Assembly (NCBI RefSeq): GCF_023898315.1
Contig: NC_064614.1
Location: 1,051,280,432-1,051,344,431 of the forward strand
Length of the DNA: 64,000 nucleotides
Source of the DNA: Schistocerca nitens
Lineage: Eukaryota > Arthropoda > Insecta > Orthoptera > Acrididae
Reading direction: 5' to 3'
Both the position numbers and the translations under genes were made by a program. A model generated the notes under the pieces. The model had not been told where the DNA came from and ran no database searches. It saw only the letters and a program-made list of their open reading frames with translations. This document shows positions 55,481 to 64,000 of this stretch, piece by piece (position 1 is the stretch's first letter; each line of letters begins with the position of its first letter).

Positions 55481-56875
55481 CAGTGCATTAGATAACTTCG
55501 TCAAACGACTAAACAAACGTGACAATTGTTGTTCTCTGTTTCCAGCTACTGTTAACTGCGTGGCAGGCATATCATACTCAAACTGCAGCGATACTATTTT
55601 CCAACTGCTCTACTGTCGTCTCATAACACATCATTCTGTTTTCCATTTCCTTCACTTGGACTAACTCTCCCAGACACAATTTAAGTGTCTTAACACGAAA
55701 GCTGTAATGAATAACCTGTGTCTCTACTTTTTCTTATCTGCTGAATTTAAAGAGGCCAGCAAATAGTCTTAACTCAGAGAAAGCAACAATAATGCTAGTA
55801 ACAGCCTCAGTCACCTCGCCAAACTGCTACGGCGCGATGGCGATTGGCTGGTAAAACACACTGCGTAGCCTGTACAGCTCCATTACGTTGACTGTCGACA
55901 AATAGCCAGTTCGTATTGCACTTGATCTCTCTTACTGACTCCCAATATCTGCCTTGGTTCCATACCACCAATTCTAGCAAGCTGCACACCAGTAAGGCTG
56001 TTACATTTGTAATTAAAACATAGTAAATTCTAACTGCTGTCCAGCGTCCAATGCAATTACAATCTGCTAATTATGAAAAGGTAGTGAATATAGGGATGGT
56101 ATGTGAAAAGTTGTGGAGTTAGCACGGACAAATAAGTAAAAAAATTATTAATAGAATCCAGGGCTAGAGCTGTACATCTCTTTCCAAGAACTACCTTACA
56201 ATAATCAATGTAGCACAGAGGCATTTATCACCGACGTAAAATGGGTTAATACACAGAAATTAAGCCTTACTAACACACCCTTCAATTATACTTTCAGTCT
56301 TCTTCAAAATAAATATTGGTAAATTCCAAAATTATTCTGACATAAAAGAAACTTTTTTTTTTGAACAACGACAATGAAAGTGCAAAATTTCAACTGAAAT
56401 AGTATACAGTGCCAACTGCACTCTAAATATTTGACATAACAGTTATATTAGGCTACCTTTACTGAAACTGTGGACTACATTAAATATTACACTATGAAGT
56501 ATATATAGTATCAGCATACGTAACAACTTAAAAGTAAGACTTGAAGCTACATTGTAGACAACCAGAACAAGGCAAAACTTTTTACTTTCGGACAGCCAGA
56601 CAGAAATGTAGTCATTAGAACTGGTAGGACCACAGTATTCTATTGCACGGTAGGATGCAATCTACTATCAAATTAATAAACAAGGAGCGTAAGTCAGAAC
56701 CGCTGCCAAGAAATTCAGTGTTATGACAACAACAAAATCTCTTCAAGACAGTGGCGTTGAAACACTACTTCAACGCACTACAGTTCCTCACCCACAGCAA
56801 AACAAATCCGTCTTTAATGATTTATACTCGGAAGAAAGTTCATGTTGTCCCCTGCCGGTGGCTACGTTCTAAAAT
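55481..56875. other. No recognisable gene
   Basis: AT-rich, several short frames. Contains gggttaatacacagaaatta near 56245, related to 43130. It lies within the bounds of the Gypsy-type element, where gag would be expected, but none is readable. Confidence 0.35.
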
Positions 56876-57066
56876 GTTCAAATGTGTGTGAATTCCTAAG
56901 GGACCAAACTGATGAGATCATCGGTCCCTAACACACTACCTAAACTAACTTATGCTAAGAACAACACACACACCGATACGCTAGGGAGGACTCGAACCTT
57001 CGGCGGGAGAGGCCGCGCAGTCCGTGACATAGCTCCTCAGATCATGCGGCCACTCCTCGCGGCGGC
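56876..57066 (-). mobile_element. Second-type tRNA-derived SINE
   Basis: Minus-strand copy: tail aatgtgtgtgaattcctaag, body gggaccaaactgatgagatc, B box (minus) aaggttcgagtcctcc, head ending ccactcctcgcggcgg. Imperfect flanking copies ggctacgt and ggctatgt may be the target duplication. It lies directly against the right LTR. Confidence 0.85.
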
Positions 57067-57068
57067 TA

Positions 57069-57162
57069 TGTCCCCTTCAACCCGCTGCCACTACAGCCAA
57101 TGCGTGACCCCCACTTCCACATAAAGCCTTAATGAAAGTGACTGATGCCAGCGCCGTCCGTG

Positions 57163-57215
<53 letters not shown>

Positions 57216-57423
57216 TCAGTCAGTGCTGTATAGTTGTAATTGTAAACTGTTCTTCACCTCACTCCACAGTGTTGCTCTCTTGTTGGGCCTTCGCTGACTG
57301 ATCAGTCCAGCTTGCAGAGAACTCTTCTTTCCGCCATTTATCAGACGAGCTCCTATTTTACCCCAGCGCTAGCAGAGAGACCTCTCTGGGTTCGATAGTC
57401 ACAGCAGTTGCAGTAATGGCTCA
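57069..57423 (-). repeat. Probable 5' LTR of the Gypsy-type element
   Basis: Counterpart of 48038-48424 (see there). Contains a longer GA microsatellite (57165-57211). The two copies differ by many substitutions, implying an old insertion. Confidence 0.62.
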
Positions 57424-58271
57424 ACGATGTTGTACCCGTTTCACTATGAAAGATATCTTTCCAAGATGGCTAAAATCGTTCACCTGCAACTAACATTGAA
57501 ATAGCAGGGCTTATTTCAGTTTCATCAGCTCTCACAACACATAAACTGTGAGTTCACGTTTTATGCAACCGAAAGCAGTACGGTTGATAATCAACTCTAT
57601 CTGGAACCCAAAGTACGCTGGTCGTTTCCTGCACTCACTCAGTCCTTGTCAGCTTTGTTACTATAGTAATGGTGTCGAATGGATGTAGGTTTTCTTTTAT
57701 TCGTATTGGTCCCATTAAGTGCCATAAACATGCCTCTATGTTTAGAGGTTGTTTGTTCAGGCGTACTGCGAGTCATCGTCCCTATCAATCCAGAGAAACA
57801 AGTACCACCTAAGAACTTAGTAGAGAGGTGACTTTAGCTTGTTTCTGAGAAGAGGGGGATTAAAACCCTGGCCGGCAGATCTCAAGTTTGTTTCTTGTTC
57901 GCAGAAATGTCTTGAATAGGTCGGAGTACAGACTGTGAACACTTCTAGAATCATTACTCCTAGTATCTGCGGAGAAAGATTAGCTGTTTTTGAACTAATG
58001 TACTCTGAAATGGATTCTAGATTACAGTTGCAGGAATCGTTCACCTCTTCCAAACTTTTCTGTTAGGACAAGAGAAAACGTTTTAAAAAGAATTCTAATT
58101 TCTTAACTGGTCGGATGGAATGGGGACACAGTGTTCGGCCCATGTGTAAGTGTTGAGGAATCTGAGACCTGCTCAGAAAATGGTATCACAGAGTGATTTT
58201 TACTGTCATCTTGAATACAGGAATCGGAGTTGCCCAATTTCTTTTGAAATAATAGACTAAAATGAAAATTG
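57424..58271. other. No recognisable gene
   Basis: Short frames only. No repeat family recognised. Confidence 0.4.
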
Positions 58272-58700
58272 GCCTATGAGCCGTGCGGTCTAACGCACTG
58301 CTTTCCGGGAGAGAAAGCGTGCCGGTCCCCGGCACGAGTGCGCCCGGCGGTTTAGTGTCGAGGTCCGGTGTGCCGGCCAATCTGTGGATAATTTTTAAGG
58401 CGGTTTTCCATCTGCTTCGGCGAATGTTGGCTGGTTCCCCTTATTCCGACTCAGTTACACTGTGTGGGCGACTGCTTACTCTACCACGCAAACAATGGGG
58501 TTTCACTTGTCTGGTGTGAGACGTTCCTGGGGAGGTCCACTTGGGGCCGAACCGCACAATAACCCTGGGTCCGGTGAGGGGGCGGCGGTGGGGTAAGTGG
58601 AGTGCTGTAGCCTGTTGTGGGGTTATGAACCACTGAGGGCTATGGCGGGGACAAGTTCACTCCGTCGTTTCTAGGTTCCCAGTTCCATATAATACAATAG
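58272..58700 (+). mobile_element. Large tRNA-derived SINE with GC-rich body
   Basis: Head cctatgagccgtgcggtcta followed by gtgccggtccccggcacgag; body ggtccggtgtgccggccaat, ccttattccgactcagttac, ggtgtgagacgttcctgggg, ccgaaccgcacaataaccct; end ttctaggttcccagttccat and a tail tataatacaatag. The simple-repeat tail (atacaa) marks the 3' end. GC content is far above the flanks. I recall similar units from orthopteran genomes. Confidence 0.75.
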
Positions 58701-59038
58701 AAGATGAAAATTTATAATCCATCTAACTAGTATACCTTTCAAAAATTAATTCTGAATTTTCTTCCGTCGTATTCAAACCGAGAAGTCCATCTTTATTTCG
58801 CCTTACCATTAGAAATCTATAGTATGCCACCAAACATCTAGATTTCCAAGGCGTGTGCTACTATACTGTGTGTGATGGGATAGAGTTAAGTTTATTCTCA
58901 TTCTCTCCATCCAATTGCTTCTGCACCATTCATAATTGTTATGCGTGAATAACAACTTTCAGATTACCTCCACATAATTCGTATTTTGCCGACGTGTTCC
59001 CTGTCACACGCGTTTAACGGAAGAAGACGATATGCATG
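58701..59038. other. No feature seen
   Basis: AT-rich spacer between two SINEs. Confidence 0.4.
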
Positions 59039-59240
59039 CATGGCCGCGCGGAGTGGCCGCGTGGTTTGAGGCGCCACGTCACGGTTCGCACGGCTCCTCC
59101 CGCCGGAGGTTCGAGACCTCCCTCGGGCATGGGTGTGTGTGTTGTTCTTAGCATAATTTAGTTTAAGTAGTGTGGAAGTCTAGCGACCGAGACCTCAGCA
59201 GTTTGGTCCCTTAGGAATTCACACACATTTGAACATTTTG
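59039..59240 (+). mobile_element. Second-type tRNA-derived SINE
   Basis: Full plus-strand copy: head gcgcggagtggccgcgtggt, B box ggaggttcgagacctcc, body tagcataatttagtttaagt, tail cacacatttgaacattttg. tgcatg at both edges may be part of the target duplication. Confidence 0.88.
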
Positions 59241-60084
59241 CATGTGTGCGTGTCCGAAAAAGCAGGCACTGCGGCGACTACAGCCGTTATGAAATATAAG
59301 AAATATGTGAGTAGTAGCAAAAATCTTCATTTATGTGGATACTCTCCGAATCCCACTCATGCGCCTGGCAGAGGTTTTATGGAACCTCGTTCACACTAAT
59401 TCTCCATTACTCTGCTCTCGAACAGTGCGCTGGAAGAATGAACACATATATCTTTCCACGAGAACTCTGATTTCCTTATTTTATTAAGATTATCGTTTGT
59501 CCTTATGTAGGTCGGAAGCAACGAAATATTTTCACATTCGGAGGAATAACTTGAAATTTCGTGATAAGAAGCCGCCGCAACGAGAAACGTCTTTGTTTTA
59601 ATGATATCCTCTCCAAATCTTGTATCATGTTCGCGACCCTCTGTCCCCTGTTTTGCGATAATACAAAACCAGCTGTCATTCTTTGAACTTTCTCGATGAG
59701 CTCCGTTAATCCTGTTTGGTAAGGATCCCACACCGAGCAGTAGTACTCCAAAATAGGACGGACAAGCGTAGTGCAAGCAGTCTCTTTAAAATATCTGTTG
59801 CATCTTCTAAATGATCTATCAATAAATCGCAGTCTTTGGTTCTCCCTCCCCACAACATTTTGTACTTGTTCTTCTGAATTTAGGTTGTTCGTGACTGTAA
59901 TTGTTTGTATTTAGTTGAATTTACGGCCTTTAGATTTGATTGATGTAACGTGTAAACGAAGTTTAAAGGATTCGTTTTAACACACAAGACGATGACCTCA
60001 CATGTATCATTATTTAGGGTCAATTCTCAGTTTTCCCACCAAACAGATATCTTATCTAAATCGTTCTGTGTTTGGTTTTTATCA

Positions 60085-60284
60085 AAAATGGTTCAAATGG
60101 CTCTGAGCACTATGGGACTTAACTTCTAAGGTCATCAGTCCCCTAGAACTTAGAACTAATTAAACCTAACTAACCTAAGGACATCACACACATCCATGCC
60201 CGAGGCAGGATTCGAACCTGCGACAGGAGCGGTCGCGCGGTTCCGGACTGTAGCGCCTAGAACCGCTCGGCCACCCTGGCCGGC
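60085..60284 (-). mobile_element. Common tRNA-derived SINE with perfect target duplication
   Basis: Minus-strand copy. tggtttttatc at 60073-60083 and 60285-60295 is an 11-bp perfect duplication. Inserted in the CR1/L2-like LINE. Confidence 0.94.
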
Positions 60285-60376
60285 TGGTTTTTATCTTCTG
60301 ATGACTTGGCTAAGAGACAGAATTAACTGCAAACACTTTAAGATGGCTGCTCCAGTTGTCTCCTAAATCAATTATA

Positions 60377-61055
60377 CGAGGGTTGCGCAGAAAGTGATAC
60401 ACCGCAATTTTTTCTCCACCGAAAATAATACTACAAATGCAAAACGTTATTTATGTATTATTTGAAGTCTCCCGAGTGAGCGCGCCAAGTTTACATCACT
60501 TCCGACAGATAGCGTAGCTGTGGGACAGTTTCAAAATGGCTTCTGTTGGTGTTCTACGTTACAAGCAACGTGCCGTCATTGAATTTCTCGCTGCAGTGAA
60601 AGAAACTGTGGGGAATATTCATAAACGCTGGTGCAAAGTCTATGGAGCATGTACTGCCGACAGAAGTACAGTTAGTCGTTGGGCACGAAGGGTGAGATCA
60701 TCAGAAGGTATTTCGGTGGAGCTCCACGATTTTTAGCGGTCGGCGAGACCATCCACGGCTGTCACACCTGACATGCTACAGCGAGCTGATGTCATTCGAG
60801 AGGACGGACACATTACGACCGGGCAGTTGGCGCTGCATCTGTCTATCGGGAAAGGAAGCACTGGCTCCGCCAGCAGGACAAGGATTGGTACTGACGGGGC
60901 ATACACGCATTTGTTTCGCGCTGAAGGAAGGCCAGAGAACGATATGGAGATGTGTGTAGATAAAACACCATTCTTTTGTGTGTGTAATTCTCGCTATGTT
61001 CAATGAAGAATGGTGAAAAAAAAAATGCGGCGCATTAGTTTCTGGGGAACCTCCG
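60377..61055 (+). mobile_element. Mariner derivative lacking the catalytic core
   Basis: 679 bp. Ends are imperfect inverted repeats of about 40 bp (left cgagggttgcgcagaaagt, right the inverse of cggaggttccccagaaact) with TA on both sides (60375-60376 and 61056-61057). It encodes only the N-terminal DNA-binding part of a transposase (60536-60734): ASVGVLRYKQRAVIEFLAAV, NIHKRWCKVYGACTADRSTV, SRWARRVRSSEG. Further relics RADVIREDGHITTGQLALHL lie at 60785-60845. No DDE motif remains, so it is non-autonomous. Confidence 0.86.
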
Positions 61056-61765
61056 TACGATAAGGAACGGCAGAGGACCAATAACACTACCTTGGGGAAC
61101 TCCAGAAATCACTTCTGTTGTACTTGAAATGTGATTCTCTGACAGGAAATTAAGAATTCAGTGGCAGAACTGAAATGTCATTCCACAAGCATGAGATTTG
61201 ATTACTAGCCACTTGTGAAGTACAGTGTTGAAAATCTTCTACAACTCTAGAAATATGGAATAAGTTTTAAATCCCTTCTTAATTGCGCTCAGCACTTCTC
61301 GTGAGTCAAAAGCCAGTTGTGTTTTACAAGAACCATGTTTTCTACAACCGTGATGACTGTTTGTCAGTAGACCATTCCCTTCGTTGTAATTCATAATTCG
61401 AACACGATATATGTTTCAAAATCCTGCAGCATATCCACGTAAACAATATGGGTTTCTTATTTAGTGGATAACTGCTATTGCCTTCCTTGAATATTGGTAT
61501 CACCTGTGCAACTTTCTATTGAAAGTAACCTTACTGGTATGCAGTCAGGACCGAAGGACTTGTTTTTATTAACTGATTTAAGCTGCTTGACTACTCCGAG
61601 GATATCTGCTTCTAAGTTACTCACGTACGCAGATATTCTTAATTAGAATTCTGGAATATTTACTCCGTCATCTTTGATAAAGGCTGCGTTTCGTTACTCT
61701 GCTTTAGCAGAACTGTATCGATAGTATTTGCATTGCTATCGCGCGGAGAAAACATTGATTGTAAT

Positions 61766-61948
61766 TGGAAATGTGTGGTAGTTTCCTACGGGACGAAACT
61801 GCTGGGGTTATCGGTCCCTAGGCTTACACACTACTTAATCTAACTAAAACTAACAGGCGCTAAGGACAACACTCATACCCGTGCCCGAGGGAGGCAGCCG
61901 CGTGAACCGTGCAAGGCGCCTGAGACCTCGCAGCTACCCCGCGCAGTT
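61766..61948 (-). mobile_element. Second-type tRNA-derived SINE, B box deleted
   Basis: Minus copy: tail aaatgtgtggtagtttccta, body gggttatcggtccctaggct, then gtgcccgagggaggcagccg, where the usual B-box segment is missing. tgattgt near both edges suggests the target duplication. Confidence 0.82.
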
Positions 61949-62344
61949 CACTGATTGTGTCTTGCCACTAGCATAATTTACGTATGACCAGAATCTCTTG
62001 GATTTTCTGCCAGGTTTTGAGAAAAGTTTCCTTGTGGAAATTATCCGCGCTACATTTCGAGCTTGTGTAAAAGATCGCCAATCTTGGTGCTTTTCGTTTG
62101 TTTAAATTTTTCATATTTTCTTCCTTGTTTCTGCAACAATGTTCTGCTGTTTTGTCTACCAAGAAGGATCAGCTGCATCGTTTATTAATTTATTTGGTAT
62201 AAATCTTTGAACTGATGTCGATACTGTTTCTTTGAATTCAAGCCACATCAGGTCTACACTTACATTGTTAATTTGGGAGGAGTGGGGATTTTATCTCCGG
62301 AAGACATCAAGCGAATTTTTATCTGCTCTTTTGAGTAGCTATAT

Positions 62345-62522
62345 TTTTAGTAATGAAATGATAATTAAATAGACCGTAGCTGCAAGCAGGCGTTGATACA
62401 CTTCATTGGGGACATGTTGAAAATGTGTGCCCCGACCGGGACTCGAACCCGGGATCTCCTGCTTACATGGCAGACGCTCTATCCATCTGAGCCACCGCGG
62501 GCACAGTGGATAGTGCGTCTGC
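62345..62522 (-). mobile_element. tRNA-Thr-like SINE, single complete copy
   Basis: On the minus strand: cagggataagtccctgcaga-like leader, then a tRNA-like unit (62428-62502) with A box tggctcagatggatagagc, loop catgtaa (TGT in anticodon position) and B box gggttcgagtcccgg, followed by gcacacattttcaacatgtc. Loop position 33 is A rather than the T of real tRNAs. It is the same family as the two arms of the palindrome at 10.4-11.2 kb and serves as its reference. I regard it as a SINE, not a tRNA gene. Confidence 0.82.
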
Positions 62523-62632
62523 AGGGACTTATCCCTTGCTTTTAATTTTTTAAAGGATTTGTGGGTTACGGTATTCAGTTTCGCTAAGACAACCCTGTGT
62601 TCACTACTCCCTGTATCCGTTTTAATTCTCTC

Positions 62633-62820
62633 TGAGCTCTGAGCACTATGGGACTCAACATCTGAGGTCATCAGTCCCCTAGAACTTAGAACTACCTAAA
62701 CCTAACTAACCTAAGGACATCACACACATCTATGCCCGAGGCAGGATTCGAACCTGCGACCGTAGCAGTCACGCGGTTCCGGACTGAAGTGCCTAGAACC
62801 GCACGGCCACCGCGGCCGGC
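62633..62820 (-). mobile_element. Common tRNA-derived SINE
   Basis: Minus copy: ctgagcactatgggactcaa at the left, head gcggccgcggtggccgtgcg (minus strand) at the right. Inserted in the CR1/L2-like LINE. No clear target duplication. Confidence 0.88.
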
Positions 62821-63364
62821 GCTAAGAGGTCAAGTGTGTTTTCACAACGATTTACTATTCGAGTGAACTCATGAATTAAGTGCTCGAAATAATTTCCAGA
62901 GAATGCGTTTGCACAATTTTTGATGATGTTTTATGCGTACCTCCAGATTTAAACAAGTATTTTCGCTAACGTATCGAGGTTAAATTGAATTACTGCCAGC
63001 TATAATTGTGTGAGTTGGGTATATGTTTGAAATTAAACTCAAGTTTTCTTTGAACCTTTGAGCAATAGTATCATCTGAGTTGGGAGGTTTGTAAAATGAG
63101 CCAGTTATTATTTTATTTCAGTTGCCACGGATGACCTATACCCACACTAACTCGCAGGGACTAAGTGCTTCAATTTCTTTGCGAGATAAATTTCTTCTAA
63201 CAGCAGCAAACATCTCATCGACAACTGTGCTTAGTCTATCCTTTCGGCTGAACTTATCTCCGACTTTATCAAGCTTTCAGTGCCTCTAAGGATTTGAGCA
63301 TCAGTGCTTTCTACGTGGGCTTCATACTCTTATTAGCTATATGGACGACCATCAGCTGTGTGAT

Positions 63365-63815
63365 GGAATGACGACAGCGAAAATTTGCGTCAGAACACAG
63401 ATATCCCGGTTATCGCGAGCGGTCGCCTCATCATTTGGTTAACAAAGCACGACTCATGGACAGGCTATAACTTCCATATGTCGTCAACTATGTGTCTACA
63501 ACCTGTGTTATTACATAATTATGTACATTTCCTTACATGGGAGATATTTTACTTGAAAGTCGCTTGCCTGTGTCGGCGGTTAAATACGATAGTGTAGTGC
63601 CTGTGCTATCCCGAATTACAATGCAAAGATTCCTCTACGGGAATACGCATAATGGATGCACGAGCACAGATTGTAGACACGGTTGACGACATACGTAAGT
63701 TTCGGTCTGGCCATGGGTTGTGCTCGGATAGCCAAGTTGTAAGGCGACTGCACGCGACAAGCGGGAAATCCGGATTCGAGTCCAGGTCAGGCAAAAATTT
63801 TCATTGTCATTATTC
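63365..63815. repeat. Inverted pair of a tRNA-promoter-bearing repeat
   Basis: The minus copy (63365-63545) and plus copy (63625-63815) share, read in their own directions, ttgtagacac, gttgacgacata, ggaagtt or taagttt, gtgct, aaggcgac or gaggcgacc, cgcgacaagcgggaaatccg or cgcgataaccgggatatctg. The plus copy has a B-box-like ggattcgagtccagg. The spacer (63546-63624) resembles the hairpin near 27.0 kb in inverse. Same family as 27047-27380. Confidence 0.7.
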
Positions 63816-64000
63816 CTGAGCCGTGCGCGGCTCGTGTTCATGCCGTTTATTGCTTGTCATATTGTCTTTAGGGCACTGTCGCCTCGTTTCTTATTCGATT
63901 TACTGGTGTCACTAAGTTGTTGGTTTGCTTGCCCGCGAGTGTCAGCAGCAGCTCTTATCGATAAGTGCACTGTCGTACTATCTCTGAAGCGACTGATAGT
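63816..64000. other. No feature seen
   Basis: Window end; nothing recognised. Confidence 0.4.

Larger units (their letters stand above)
48038..57423 (-). mobile_element. Gypsy-type LTR retrotransposon with nested insertions
   Basis: Similar sequences at 48038-48424 and 57069-57423, same orientation, bound a minus-strand pol: integrase at 48720-49870, RNase H and reverse transcriptase at 51484-53190. On the minus strand the left copy runs TGTTATTGCAAC to GAGACACA, as an LTR should. Four later insertions interrupt it: a mariner-like transposon, an RTE LINE tail, Penelope fragments and a SINE. No gag is recognisable between 55.5 and 57.0 kb. The pairing of the two LTRs rests on eye alignment and is the least certain part. 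Confidence 0.68.
59320..63345 (-). pseudogene. CR1/L2-like LINE, nearly full length, broken by five insertions
   Basis: Minus-strand LINE in pieces: 62821-63345 (endonuclease; KNCANAFSGNYFEHLIHEF near 62850-62930), 62523-62632 and 61949-62345 (linker and pre-RT), 61058-61765 (RT fingers to GVPQGSVIGPL at 61070-61110), 60285-60376 and 59320-60084 (RT end and C-terminal region, with LRFIDRSFRRCNRYFKETA and LEYYCSVWDPYQTGL at 59710-59840). Inserted are a SINE, a mariner derivative, a second-type SINE, a tRNA-Thr-like SINE and another SINE. Frameshifts and stops throughout. It is not active. Confidence 0.78.

Overview
This 64 kb window looks like repeat-filled DNA from a large insect genome, most likely an orthopteran (locust or grasshopper, Schistocerca-like). 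I infer this from many copies of a tRNA-headed SINE that I recall as abundant in such genomes, and from the mixture of RTE, Jockey, CR1/L2-like, Penelope, Gypsy, Tc1/mariner and MULE relics. I found no convincing host exon, rRNA, functional tRNA gene, CRISPR array or bacterial-style operon. Almost every supportable feature is a transposable element or a fragment of one.

Layout. 0-5 kb: the 3' end of a Tc1-like transposon, then a heavily decayed retrotransposon gag on the + strand. 5.6-14 kb: two SINEs and two decayed + strand LINEs; the first carries an in-frame tandem duplication and a SINE, the second is split by a large palindromic composite of two inverted tRNA-Thr-like SINEs. 14-15.4 kb: a minus-strand DDE transposase relic and a mariner-like deletion derivative with about 100-bp inverted ends. 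15.6-21 kb: a minus-strand Jockey-type LINE holding a 1.6 kb unidentified insert and a SINE. 21-25.4 kb: an RTE-like LINE 5' part split by a MULE (itself carrying a SINE), and an RNase H-bearing LINE tail. 26-30.4 kb: SINEs, a hairpin repeat, a transposase remnant and an unidentified frameshifted ORF.

30.4-40.2 kb is the clearest single unit: a minus-strand LTR retrotransposon with both LTRs, a primer binding site, a polypurine tract and a long gag, but no recognisable pol. Its 5' LTR was interrupted by a Tc1-like transposon with an open 340-codon transposase, intact inverted ends and a TA duplication; the other LTR preserves the empty site. 40-48 kb: a transposase pseudogene cut by a SINE with a perfect target duplication, and two CR1/L2-like LINE fragments. 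48-57.4 kb: a second, Gypsy-type element on the minus strand (LTR, integrase, RNase H, RT, LTR) carrying a mariner-like transposon, an RTE LINE tail with a perfect target duplication, inverted Penelope fragments and a SINE. 58-64 kb: more SINEs and a minus-strand CR1/L2-like LINE broken by five insertions, ending with an inverted pair of another tRNA-type repeat.

The elements do not form a pathway. Their nesting gives a relative insertion history. The youngest-looking pieces are the Tc1-like element at 38.5-39.9 kb and the mariner-like element at 49.9-51.5 kb. The best candidates for something unusual are the gag-only LTR element, the palindromic and mosaic SINEs, the 37-bp SINE scrap with a 14-bp target duplication, and the unusual catalytic spacings of the two transposases. 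All family names come from recognising motifs by eye; no database search was made.
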